Shown: positions 46,086 through 54,679 of the stretch, piece by piece
Layout: each line of letters begins with the position of its first letter
Numbering within the stretch: the first letter of the stretch is position 1
Assembly: GCF_003253745.1 (NCBI RefSeq)
Contig: NZ_MZXV01000032.1
Location: 930,001-994,000 of the forward strand
Direction of reading: 5' to 3'
Length of the DNA stretch: 64,000 nucleotides
From: Mesorhizobium kowhaii
GTDB lineage: Bacteria; Pseudomonadota; Alphaproteobacteria; Rhizobiales; Rhizobiaceae
Notes under the pieces: generated by a model
Told to the model about the DNA's origin: nothing
Database searches by the model: none
What the model saw: only the letters and a program-made list of their open reading frames with translations
Made by a program: the position numbers and the translations under genes

Positions 46086-47618
46086 ATGGTGGCGCGGGTT
46101 CGCACGGTCGCTTTCCAGGGCATCGAGGCCGTGCCGGTCGACGTGCAGGTGATGATCGCGCCCGGCAAGGTCAACATGCACATCGTCGGCCTGGCCGACA
46201 AGGCGGTGGCCGAAAGCCGCGAGCGGGTGCAGGCGGCCCTTCATGCCTCCGGCCTGTCGATGCCGTCGAAGAAGGTCACGGTCAATCTGGCGCCGGCCGA
46301 CCTGCCCAAGGAGGGCAGCCACTACGATCTGCCGATCGCGCTTGGCCTGATGGCGGCACTGGGCGCCATTCCGGGCGACATGCTGGCAGGCTATGTCGTG
46401 CTTGGCGAATTGTCGCTCGACGGCACGATTGCCGCTGTCGCCGGCGCCTTGCCGGCGGCGATCGGCGCCAACGCCGAGGGCAAGGGCCTGATCTGCCCGT
46501 TCGCCTGCGGGCCGGAAGCGGCCTGGGCCGGCGCCGATTTCGACATTCTGGCGCCGCGCAGCCTGATTGCGATCGCCAATCATTTTCGCGGCACGCAGGT
46601 GCTGTCGCGACCGGAGGCCGGCATCCACTCCTCGGCGCGCGACCTGCCCGATCTTGCCGACATCAAGGGCCAGGAGACCGCCAAGCGGGCGCTGGAAGTG
46701 GCGGCCGCCGGTGGGCACAACCTGTTGATGATCGGGCCGCCGGGATCGGGCAAGTCGATGCTGGCGCAGCGGCTGCCGTCGATCCTGCCGCCGCTGGCGC
46801 CGAAGGAATTGCTCGAAGTGTCGATGATCGCCTCGGTGGCGGGAGAACTCGGCGAAGGCAAGCTGACCGACCGGCGGCCGTTCCGCGCGCCGCACCATTC
46901 GGCCTCGATGGCGGCGATGGTCGGCGGTGGCATACGCGCGCGGCCGGGCGAAGTGTCGCTCGCCCATCACGGCGTGCTGTTCCTCGACGAGTTTCCCGAA
47001 TTCACGCCGCAGACGCTCGACGCGCTGCGCCAGCCGCTGGAGACCGGCGACTGCATGATCGCGCGCGCCAACCATCGCGTCACCTATCCGGCGCGCATCC
47101 AGCTGGTTGCGGCGATGAACCCGTGCCGCTGCGGCATGGCCGGCGAGCCGGGCTATCGCTGCCTGCGCGGCGACCGCTGCCGCACCGACTACCAGGCGCG
47201 CATCTCCGGCCCGCTGCTCGACCGCATCGATCTCAGGATCGAAGTGCCGGCGGTCTCGGCCAGCGACCTGATCCGGCCCGATCGGGCGAAGAAGAGTGCT
47301 TCCGTGGCGCTGCGCGTGGCGCGAGCCCGCACCATCCAGCGCGAGCGCTTCGAGCGGCTCGGCGTCACCAGCGCCACCACCAACGCGCATTGCGCGCCGT
47401 CGGTCATCGAGGAGATCGCCATGCCTGACGCCGCCGGCCTGTCGCTGCTCAAGGACGCCAGCGAAAAGCTAGCCTTTTCGGCGCGGGCCTATCATCGCGT
47501 GCTGAAGGTCGCGCGGACACTGGCCGATCTCGACGCCAGCGAAACCGTCGGCCGCATCCATCTGGCGGAAGCGATTTCCTACCGCATGAGCTCGGAGCGC
47601 GTCGCGCAGGCGGCGTGA
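46086..47618 (+). CDS. comM: ComM-type magnesium-chelatase-like AAA+ ATPase (YifB family)
   Basis: 510 residues with the start at 46086 (GGGGGC six bases upstream; ATGs at 46056 and 46080 are alternatives). The N-terminal Lon-like domain covers about 15-170. The AAA+ core has Walker A GPPGSGKSM (~223-231), Walker B HGVLFLDEFPEF and the ComM-specific NPCRCG and CLRGDRCRTDYQARISGPLLDRIDL. Family members are hexameric helicases promoting branch migration during natural transformation and recombination. A LexA-type box upstream fits a DNA-damage role. Confidence 0.95.
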   Translation: MVARVRTVAFQGIEAVPVDVQVMIAPGKVNMHIVGLADKAVAESRERVQAALHASGLSMPSKKVTVNLAPADLPKEGSHYDLPIALGLMAALGAIPGDMLAGYVVLGELSLDGTIAAVAGALPAAIGANAEGKGLICPFACGPEAAWAGADFDILAPRSLIAIANHFRGTQVLSRPEAGIHSSARDLPDLADIKGQETAKRALEVAAAGGHNLLMIGPPGSGKSMLAQRLPSILPPLAPKELLEVSMIASVAGELGEGKLTDRRPFRAPHHSASMAAMVGGGIRARPGEVSLAHHGVLFLDEFPEFTPQTLDALRQPLETGDCMIARANHRVTYPARIQLVAAMNPCRCGMAGEPGYRCLRGDRCRTDYQARISGPLLDRIDLRIEVPAVSASDLIRPDRAKKSASVALRVARARTIQRERFERLGVTSATTNAHCAPSVIEEIAMPDAAGLSLLKDASEKLAFSARAYHRVLKVARTLADLDASETVGRIHLAEAISYRMSSERVAQAA

Positions 47619-47702
47619 CGTCCCCCTCCTGCTTCAAAGGCGGGGGACCGCAGGCGGCGGCACCCGGCCCTTGGCTCCCATCATGCTTTCCGAACCTTCG
47701 GC

Positions 47703-49874
47703 TCAGGCCGAGGCACGCGCCTTCAGCTCCAGCCGCCGCGCGTGCAGCACCGGTTCGGTGTAGCCGTTGGGCTGGATACGGCCCTTGAACACCAGATCGC
47801 AGGCGGCCTGGAAGGCGATGGAGCTGTCGAAGTCGCCGGCCATCGGGCGGTAGAGCGGGTCGCCGACATTTTGCAGGTCGACGATGGCCGCCATGCGCCG
47901 CAGGGAATCCATCACCTGGATGCGCGAGCAGACGTCGTGGTGCAGCCAGTTGGCGATGTGCTGCGAGGAGATGCGCAGCGTGGCGCGGTCCTCCATCAGG
48001 CCGACATCGTTGATGTCAGGCACTTTCGAACAGCCGACGCCCTGGTCGATCCAGCGCACGACATAGCCGAGGATGCCCTGCGCATTGTTGTCGAGCTCAC
48101 GCTGGATCTCGTCGGGAGTCCAGTTCGGCCGCCTTGCTACCGGCACCGACAGGATGTCGTCGAGCTTGGCCTTGGGCCGGTTCTTCAGTGCTGCCTGCAC
48201 GGCATGGACATCGACCTTGTGGTAGTGCGTGGCATGCAGCGTCGCCGCCGTCGGCGACGGCACCCAGGCCGTGTTGGCGCCGGCCCTGGGGTGGGCGATC
48301 TTCTCGGTGAGCATCGCCGCCATCAGATCGGGCATCGCCCACATGCCCTTGCCGATCTGGGCGTGGCCGGCCAGTCCGCATTCGAGCCCGGTGTCGACGT
48401 TCCAGGCCTCGTAGGCGGAAATCCAGGCGGCCTGCTTCATGTCGCCCTTGCGGATCATCGGGCCGGCTTCCATCGAGGTGTGGATCTCGTCGCCGGTGCG
48501 GTCGAGGAAGCCGGTGTTGATGAACACCACGCGTTCTTGTGCCGCGCGGATCGCCTCCTTGAGGTTGACGGTGGTGCGCCGCTCCTCGTCCATGATGCCC
48601 ATCTTGATGGTGTTTTTGGCCATGCCGAGCAGGGCTTCGACACGGTCGAAGATCTCGACGGCGAAGGCGACTTCCTCCGGCCCGTGCATCTTGGGTTTCA
48701 CGACATACATCGAGCCGGCGCGGGAATTGGCGCGGCGGCCGCTCGGTCCGACATCATGCAGCGCGATCAGCGCCGTCATCGCCGCGTCCAGGATGCCTTC
48801 CGGAACCTCATTGCCGTCGCGGTCTGATATCGCCGGATTGGTCATCAGGTGGCCGACATTCCTGACCAGCATCAGCGAGCGGCCGGGCACAGTCAGCGTG
48901 CCGCCGGCCGGCGCGGTGTAGGAGCGGTCGGGGTTGAGCCTGCGGACAAAACTCTTGCCGCCCTTGGTGATCTCTTCCGCCAGGTCGCCCTTCATCAGGC
49001 CGAGCCAGTTGCGGTAGATCACGACCTTGTCCTCGGCATCGACCGCCGCGACCGAATCCTCGCAGTCCTGGATGGTGGTCAGTGCCGATTCCAGGATGAC
49101 ATCGGCGATGCCCGCCGGATCGGTGCGGCCGATCTGGTTGTTGCGGTCGATCACGATCTCGATGTGCAGGCCGTTCCTGACCAGCAGCACGGCATCGGGA
49201 TTGGCGGCATCGCCGCGATAGCCGACGAATTGTTTCGGGTTGGCCAGCGTGGTCGAGCCGGCGCCGGCGCTGAGCCGCAACGCGCCTTGCGCCAGCGACA
49301 GGCCGTTCACCCCGGCCCATTTGCCCAGGGTGAGCGGGGCAGCCTCATCGAGAAAAGTTTTCGTCCAGGCAACGACCTTGGCGCCGCGCGCCGGATTAAA
49401 GCTTTTGCCTTTCTCGGCGCCATCGGTTTCGGGAATGGCGTCGGTGCCGTAGAGCGCATCATAGAGCGAACCCCAGCGCGCATTGGCGGCATTGAGCGCA
49501 TAGCGGGCATTCATCACCGGCACCACCAGCTGCGGCCCGGCAACGACCGCGATTTCCGGGTCGACATTTTCGGTCGACACGCTGAAGGCCGGCCCCTCGG
49601 GGACGAGATAGCCGATCTCCTTCAGGAAGGTCTTGTAAGCCTCGATGTCGACGGGCGCGCCATGGTCGCGATACCAGCCGTCGAGCTTCTCCTGCATGGC
49701 GTCGCGTTTTGCGAGCAGCACCCGGTTCTTGGTGCTGAGGTCATGGACGATGGCGGAAAAGCCGTTCCAGAAGTCGGCCCCTTCGATGCCGGTACCGGGC
49801 AGCGCATCGCCAGCCACAAAATCATGCAGCTCGCGGGCAATCCGCAATCCGGCGATCTCGATGCGATCGGTCAT
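47703..49874 (-). CDS. glcB: malate synthase G
   Basis: 723 residues from the ATG at 49874, preceded by GGAGAAG; this is the standard family length, so the upstream in-frame ATG at 49913 is rejected. Motifs include [74 protein letters not shown] and [15 protein letters not shown]. It condenses glyoxylate with acetyl-CoA to malate. No isocitrate lyase gene is nearby. Confidence 0.97.
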   Translation of the reverse strand: MTDRIEIAGLRIARELHDFVAGDALPGTGIEGADFWNGFSAIVHDLSTKNRVLLAKRDAMQEKLDGWYRDHGAPVDIEAYKTFLKEIGYLVPEGPAFSVSTENVDPEIAVVAGPQLVVPVMNARYALNAANARWGSLYDALYGTDAIPETDGAEKGKSFNPARGAKVVAWTKTFLDEAAPLTLGKWAGVNGLSLAQGALRLSAGAGSTTLANPKQFVGYRGDAANPDAVLLVRNGLHIEIVIDRNNQIGRTDPAGIADVILESALTTIQDCEDSVAAVDAEDKVVIYRNWLGLMKGDLAEEITKGGKSFVRRLNPDRSYTAPAGGTLTVPGRSLMLVRNVGHLMTNPAISDRDGNEVPEGILDAAMTALIALHDVGPSGRRANSRAGSMYVVKPKMHGPEEVAFAVEIFDRVEALLGMAKNTIKMGIMDEERRTTVNLKEAIRAAQERVVFINTGFLDRTGDEIHTSMEAGPMIRKGDMKQAAWISAYEAWNVDTGLECGLAGHAQIGKGMWAMPDLMAAMLTEKIAHPRAGANTAWVPSPTAATLHATHYHKVDVHAVQAALKNRPKAKLDDILSVPVARRPNWTPDEIQRELDNNAQGILGYVVRWIDQGVGCSKVPDINDVGLMEDRATLRISSQHIANWLHHDVCSRIQVMDSLRRMAAIVDLQNVGDPLYRPMAGDFDSSIAFQAACDLVFKGRIQPNGYTEPVLHARRLELKARASA

Positions 49875-49984
49875 CAGGCTTCTCCAGATGAAAGGCTTTG
49901 CGGCCTTTGGCATGTCAGGTTTGCCGGGTCAATTCAGCTTAGGGTGAAGGCGGCGTATTTACATCGCTTCACATGGCGTGCGGG

Positions 49985-50103
49985 ATTCAGGTCAGGCCGA
50001 GTCGAAAATGGTGGATTCCGAGAACCGGAGCGGAGCGTACTTTTTTGTACGTGAGCACCGGAAGCGCAGGAAGCCGCCATTTGCAGGCCGGCCTCACCTG
50101 AAT
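49985..50103. repeat. dispersed palindromic element, copy C (inverted)
   Basis: Starts ATTCAGGTCAGGCC and ends CACCTGAAT, with core GGAGCGTACTTTTTTGTACG, the reverse of copy A. Its last base is next to the stop codon of the hydantoinase gene. The 5' part of the 49875-50103 gap should hold the glcB promoter. Confidence 0.85.
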
Positions 50104-52146
50104 CTAAACAGCAATCCTTGGCCTTCCCGAGGCCACCGCCACCACATGCGCCTCGATGAACATTCGCTGGGCTTCGACGGTGGAGACGCGGAATTCGGTC
50201 GCGACCTCGATCTCGGCGCTGTCGGTGCCGGCATCCCTGGCCCGTTGGGCAACGATGGCGCGGACATCGGCCTCGGCGGCCGCGATCGCTGCCGTCTCGT
50301 CGAGGAAATCGCGCACGGTTTCACCCGAGGCAAGACGAAACAGCCCTTCCTTGGGCTGGCTGACCCGCGCTTCGGCCGAAACCCTGACCTGGCCGACGAC
50401 GGCGCCGAGCGCGTTGGCGACATCGGTGTCCTCCGGCACCACGCAGTCATTGCCGATCAAGGGCGGCAGGCCGGCATAGTGCAGCGGCGCGGAGGCGCCG
50501 AGGCCGATGACCGGGCGGTCGAGCGCGACGCTCAGCCGGGCGATGCCGGGATGGGCGTCGACAGCGCGCTGCACCAGCGCATGCGCCACCGTCGACGCGC
50601 CGTCGAGCCCGTCTTCGGCAAAGGCGGTCTCGAGGATGTATTCGGCCGACCAGCGCGTCAGCGTCACCAGCACCCGCTCAGAGATCACCTCCGGCGACGC
50701 AGCGATCGGCTGGCCGCGGCCGTCGCGCTTGCGCGCGAACAGTTCGGCGCCGAGGCGGGCGGCGACCGGATCCCAGTTCGCCTGCTTGCCCAGCACATGG
50801 GCGGCGTCCGACGGCGTGAAGCCGGCGACATGCACCAGCCCACGCGACACCAGCCGGTTAAGCGTCGCGTTCTGCGCGTTAGAGGTCAAAAGCCTGTCGA
50901 CTGCGAGCGGCACGGCACCAATCGCCTCGTAGAGCCGCGCTTCGGCGCCGGTCAATCCGGCGGCGAGCCGGTCCGGCACGCCGGTGCGTACCGCAAAGCG
51001 ACCGTCCATGCGGCCGGGATTGGGCGCGCGCAGCTGGCGCTCCAGCTCCGCCGTCACCGCCTCGCCATGCGCCATGCCGGCCAGCGCCAGCGGCACCAGG
51101 CGGCGCGGTCCGAGCAGGATTTTTGGGTTGAGCGCGCCATCCTCCAGCGCCACTTCGGAATCGCCGCCAAGGCCGAAGGTGCGCATGGCCACCGCCTCGA
51201 CCATGGTGCGGAAGCCGCCGACGGTGGCGCCTTCCGGATCGAGCCGCGGCCGGCCCTTGTCGAGCACGGCGACGTCGGTGGTGGTGCCGCCGATGTCGGA
51301 GACCATGGCGTTGTCGAGCCCGGTCATGTGCCGCGCGCCGACCAGGCTGGCGGCCGGGCCAGACAGAATGGTCTCGATCGGCCGCTGGCGGGCAAACGCC
51401 GCCGAAACCAGAGCGCCGTCGCCGCGCACCACCATCAGGGGCGCGGCGATGTTGCGCTGTTCAAGAAAGCCTTCGGTTGCCGCCACCAGCCGGTCGATCA
51501 TCGAGATCAGCCTGGCGTTGAGCAGCGTGGTCAGCGCCCGGCGCGGGCCGCCGAGCTTTGCCGACAGCTCGTGGCTTGATGTGACCGGCAGGCCGGTCTT
51601 TTCGCGGATCAGCTCGCGGGCCGTGATTTCGTGCGCCGGATTGCGGGTGGCGAAATAGGCGCAGACGGCAAAGCCGGACACCGAGGCGCCAAGTTCCGGC
51701 AGCGCTGCCTCCAGGCCGGACAGGTCGAGCCTGGCGGCATTGCCATGCACGTCATGGCCGCCGGGGCAGAACACCACCGGGTCGGTGCCGAGCGCCGCCT
51801 TCAGCCCGTCGCGAGCGAGGTCCGCCTCGGAGAAGCCGATCATCACCAGCGCCACGCGGCCGCCCTGGCCCTCGACCAGCGCGTTGGTGGCGAGCGTCGT
51901 CGACATCGAGACCAGTTTGATCGCGGCCGGATCGGTGCCCGCCTTCTGCAGCACCGCGTCGACCGCGCCGGAAATGCCGACCGCAAGGTCATGCCTTGTG
52001 GTCAGCGCCTTGGCCTTGGCCAGCACCTTGCCCTTGTTCGGCCCGTCTTGCTTGCCTTCCGTTTCAGACCACAGCACGGCATCGGTATAGGTACCGCCGG
52101 TGTCGATCCCGAGGAACAGCGGCTTTGGCTTGGTCTTGGCAGTCAT
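50104..52146 (-). CDS. hydantoinase/oxoprolinase family protein (HyuA-like)
   Basis: 680 residues with an ASKHA-fold opening LFLGIDTGGTYTDAVLW, MSTTLATNALVEG, and the central SGPAASLVGARHMTG and VSDIGGTTTDVAVLDKGRP motifs of the HyuA/oxoprolinase family. These enzymes hydrolyse cyclic amides with ATP. No HyuB-like partner is adjacent, and the protein is close in length to single-chain HyuA homologues. The substrate is unknown. Confidence 0.88.
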   Translation of the reverse strand: MTAKTKPKPLFLGIDTGGTYTDAVLWSETEGKQDGPNKGKVLAKAKALTTRHDLAVGISGAVDAVLQKAGTDPAAIKLVSMSTTLATNALVEGQGGRVALVMIGFSEADLARDGLKAALGTDPVVFCPGGHDVHGNAARLDLSGLEAALPELGASVSGFAVCAYFATRNPAHEITARELIREKTGLPVTSSHELSAKLGGPRRALTTLLNARLISMIDRLVAATEGFLEQRNIAAPLMVVRGDGALVSAAFARQRPIETILSGPAASLVGARHMTGLDNAMVSDIGGTTTDVAVLDKGRPRLDPEGATVGGFRTMVEAVAMRTFGLGGDSEVALEDGALNPKILLGPRRLVPLALAGMAHGEAVTAELERQLRAPNPGRMDGRFAVRTGVPDRLAAGLTGAEARLYEAIGAVPLAVDRLLTSNAQNATLNRLVSRGLVHVAGFTPSDAAHVLGKQANWDPVAARLGAELFARKRDGRGQPIAASPEVISERVLVTLTRWSAEYILETAFAEDGLDGASTVAHALVQRAVDAHPGIARLSVALDRPVIGLGASAPLHYAGLPPLIGNDCVVPEDTDVANALGAVVGQVRVSAEARVSQPKEGLFRLASGETVRDFLDETAAIAAAEADVRAIVAQRARDAGTDSAEIEVATEFRVSTVEAQRMFIEAHVVAVASGRPRIAV

Positions 52147-52370
52147 TTCTGATGGTGATCCGGCTGGCGAATTTGTCTGACCCTGCCCTTAGCCGATACA
52201 GGCCGGCCGATAAAGCAGCGAGCGCTGGGCCAACACGTGATGATCATGATGAGGACTTGATCTCTCCGTCTGGGGGAGATCGGTAGCTTTGGCCGCAGCA
52301 CTTATTGACCATCTCCCGCCGACGCCGGAAGTCTTCGGGCCATGACCGAAGGGAGTCTGGCGAGATGCCG

Positions 52371-52673
52371 CTATTTCGCCGTGACAGTGCCTTTCATCGA
52401 GCTATGGATCGCACAATGGAATGGGTGTGCGCCGGCAGCTGATATCTTGACCTTGGCGCTCTTGCCGGTGGCGAGATGGCCGGTGTCGAAGGAGCCGTCA
52501 AGCGCGGTGGCGGTGTGGGTCATCGGGTCGGCATTGGTGAAGGTGACGGTATCGCCGACGGCGACCGAGATTTTCGACGGGTTGAATTTCATGCCCTTGA
52601 TCTGGACCGCATGATTGGCGGCGTAGGCGGGGATGGCAAAGGCAAGCAGAGCGAGAACGATCATGGTGCGCAT
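52371..52673 (-). CDS. small periplasmic cupredoxin (amicyanin/pseudoazurin-like)
   Basis: 100 residues with signal peptide 1-19 (LALLAFAIPAYAA). The type-1 copper ligands are His53 in MTHTAT, and Cys87, His90 and Met93 in FHCAIHSSM. Such proteins shuttle electrons in the periplasm. It is 58 bp downstream of the CDGSH gene and may be co-transcribed with it. Confidence 0.9.
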   Translation of the reverse strand: MRTMIVLALLAFAIPAYAANHAVQIKGMKFNPSKISVAVGDTVTFTNADPMTHTATALDGSFDTGHLATGKSAKVKISAAGAHPFHCAIHSSMKGTVTAK

Positions 52674-52731
52674 GATGGATTTCCTCCTGAGCGCGGACCC
52701 TCATCCTACACTAACGCTGGCGAACGGCCTT

Positions 52732-53358
52732 TCATGCCACGAAGCCGATCTTTTTATGCGTCCCATCGCAAAACGGCTTGTTGGCCGAGTGGCCGCAACG
52801 GCAGAGGAAGGTGCGTTGCGTGCGATCGACGGTGTGGCCGGTGCCGGTGACGATCTCCAGATTGCCCTCGAGCTTGAGCGGGCCGTCCTTCGTCGGGGTG
52901 ACCTTGAGCGGACCGTCGCGCGTTTCCAGCGCCGGCGTGTCCTTCAGCGGCGGCTCACCGGTGGCGGTGAAACCAGATTTGTTGTGGCTGCCGTCGCAGA
53001 ACGGCTTGTTTTCCGAAGCGCCGCAGCGGCAGAGCGTGGCGCGATAAAAAGTCTCGCCGTCGAGCACGATCTCGGCGTGTACGGCCAGCGGGCCGTTTTC
53101 CCGCAGACGCACCGTGTTGACCACCGGCGGCCGTTCCTGCGGCCCGCCATCCTTCCTGACGTAGGTGATGGCGCCCGAGGGGCAGCTTTCGGCGATGGCG
53201 ACGATCTTCTCGACGCTGGCCGCCTCGGGATGGATCCATTGCCCCGGTGCGTTGGGCACGAAGACGTGCGGATCGCCAAGCACGCAGTTGCGCGAATGGA
53301 TGCAGCGCTTGCCGGAGAACCCGACGTCGATCTTGTCGCTTTCGACCATGCCGGCCAT
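52732..53358 (-). CDS. iron-sulfur protein with divergent ferredoxin domain and two CDGSH domains
   Basis: 208 residues in three parts. Residues ~8-70 form a divergent mono-cluster ferredoxin domain (Cys19, Cys25, Cys59). Two CDGSH-type 2Fe-2S sites follow: CRCGASENKPFCDGSH (Cys110, Cys112, Cys121, His125) and CRCGHSANKPFCDGTH (Cys186, Cys188, Cys197, His201). Likely a cytoplasmic redox or cluster-sensing protein. It lies in a run of small redox/metal genes. Confidence 0.93.
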   Translation of the reverse strand: MAGMVESDKIDVGFSGKRCIHSRNCVLGDPHVFVPNAPGQWIHPEAASVEKIVAIAESCPSGAITYVRKDGGPQERPPVVNTVRLRENGPLAVHAEIVLDGETFYRATLCRCGASENKPFCDGSHNKSGFTATGEPPLKDTPALETRDGPLKVTPTKDGPLKLEGNLEIVTGTGHTVDRTQRTFLCRCGHSANKPFCDGTHKKIGFVA

Positions 53359-53384
53359 GGCTAGCCTCCTGTTGCCTGGAGCAC

Positions 53385-53512
53385 GTCGCGTCCAAACGGA
53401 CAGACGCGACGCGCTTTGGGTGTTTGTGCAGGCTATGTTTTAACGCAATTCCCTAGGGGAAGCGCTACGCGCTTTTCCCGGGAAAACCGTTTCACACTTT
53501 TCCTGGAATTGC
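53385..53512. repeat. compound palindromic intergenic element
   Basis: GTCGCGTC (53385-53392) pairs with GACGCGAC (53403-53410). Then GCAATTCC (53445-53452) pairs with GGAATTGC (53505-53512), enclosing the same AAAACCGTTTCACACTTTTCC stretch as 33238-33281 plus an insert with its own small palindrome. Confidence 0.7.
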
Positions 53513-53553
53513 TCTATGGCTCCAACAGGAAAACCGTCAAGCTGGCAAACCGG

Positions 53554-53925
53554 TCAGGGGACCAGATCAATTTCCTCGGTCTCGCCGCCGCTGCAGGTAT
53601 AGCAGCAATCGTCGCATTTTTCCTTGTTGCCGGGGCCGACGCCCCAATAGGTCTCCTCGTCGCCATCGACCCAGGCGCCGTAACAGATCGATTCCCCTTC
53701 GTTGCAGGATATCGGCAAGGACTTGGTCTCGCCGTCATTGAGGTAAAAATCCTGGTCGTTGCCCGGCCAGACATAGTCGCGGTCCTGGCTGTAAAGCTCA
53801 AGGCGCATGGCATTGGGATGGCTGTTCTTGATGGCAAACGTAACGTCGCCGGCATGTGCCGACGGCGCGACCAGCATGACGAGAGACAGCGCGGCCAGCG
53901 TGCGGCGCGCATAGGCGTAAAACAT
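53554..53925 (-). CDS. exported cysteine-rich protein, paralogue 1
   Basis: 123 residues from the ATG at 53925 (CAGGGGG upstream). Signal peptide 1-25 ends SAHA. The mature part has WPGNDQDFYL, ISCNEGESICYGAWVDG and the cysteine cluster KCDDCCYTC, ending EEIDLVP. The neighbour at 54274 shares all of these. No known family is recognised. The clustered cysteines could bind a metal or form disulfides in the periplasm. Confidence 0.72.
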   Translation of the reverse strand: MFYAYARRTLAALSLVMLVAPSAHAGDVTFAIKNSHPNAMRLELYSQDRDYVWPGNDQDFYLNDGETKSLPISCNEGESICYGAWVDGDEETYWGVGPGNKEKCDDCCYTCSGGETEEIDLVP

Positions 53926-54059
53926 GGTAACCCCCTGGAAAGACACGGCCTACCCGGCCGCGGTGCGACCATGGCACGCTGCATTGAATCGCGGAAGTGG
54001 GTCGGCTGAACCGATCCCTGACTTAATTTGGGTCTGACTGCTCTAGGTTTTGTTTTTAC

Positions 54060-54128
54060 GCATGTCGTTCTCCCAAAACCGCCGAGCATCCCCGGGTCAA
54101 GCTCGAGGACATGCTTTGGACGACATGC
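54060..54128. repeat. 69-bp palindromic element, copy 2 (inverted)
   Basis: GCATGTCG and CGACATGC mark the ends. The reverse complement aligns along its length with 447-515, roughly 80% identical by eye. Confidence 0.7.
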
Positions 54129-54132
54129 ATTG

Positions 54133-54273
54133 AGGTGTGTTGAGATTCAGGTCAGGCCGAGCCGAAAATGGTGGGTTCCGAGAACCGGAGCGGAGCGTAC
54201 TTAAAGTACGTGAGCACCGGAAGCGCAGGAACCCGCCGTTTGCAGGCCGGCATCACCTGAATATCGACACACC
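54133..54273. repeat. dispersed palindromic element, copy D (inverted)
   Basis: Outer arms AGGTGTGT...ATTCAGG and CCTGAAT...ACACACCT, with core GGAGCGTACTTAAAGTACG. Nearly the reverse complement of copy A over its full length. It abuts the stop codon of the second cysteine-rich gene. Confidence 0.87.
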
Positions 54274-54651
54274 TTAGGGCACCAGATCGATCGTCTCGGT
54301 CGTGTGTTCCACACAGATGAAGCAGCAGGTGTCGCAGGGCTGGTCATTGTCCGGCCCAACGCCGGCGGAGATGCTGTCGTTGCCATCGACCCAGGCGCCG
54401 TAGCAGATGTGTTCGCCCTGATTGCAGGTGAGCGGCACCGATTTCTGCGAACCGGGATCGATCAGAAACACCTGATCGTTGCCCGGCCAGACCGTTTCGC
54501 GGTCGCGGCTGAACAGCTCGACAGCAACCGCTTCCTTGCGCAGGTTCTTGACGAAGAAGGCCATCTCGGTGGCCTCGGCCGAACTGGTGAAGACCAAGGC
54601 AGCAAGTGCAGCCATGCGAAACAGCGTCACGGTCTCGATCTCCCGAATCAT
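54274..54651 (-). CDS. exported cysteine-rich protein, paralogue 2
   Basis: 125 residues with a signal peptide (FRMAALAALVFTSSAEA). It mirrors its neighbour: AFFVKNLRKEAVAVELFSRDR, WPGNDQVFLI, LTCNQGEHICYGAWVDG, PCDTCCFIC and ETIDLVP. The pair presumably arose by duplication, with 348 bp of repeats now between them. Function unknown. Confidence 0.72.
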   Translation of the reverse strand: MIREIETVTLFRMAALAALVFTSSAEATEMAFFVKNLRKEAVAVELFSRDRETVWPGNDQVFLIDPGSQKSVPLTCNQGEHICYGAWVDGNDSISAGVGPDNDQPCDTCCFICVEHTTETIDLVP

Positions 54652-54679
54652 GGCGGCAGAATCGCATGCCTGCCGGGAA

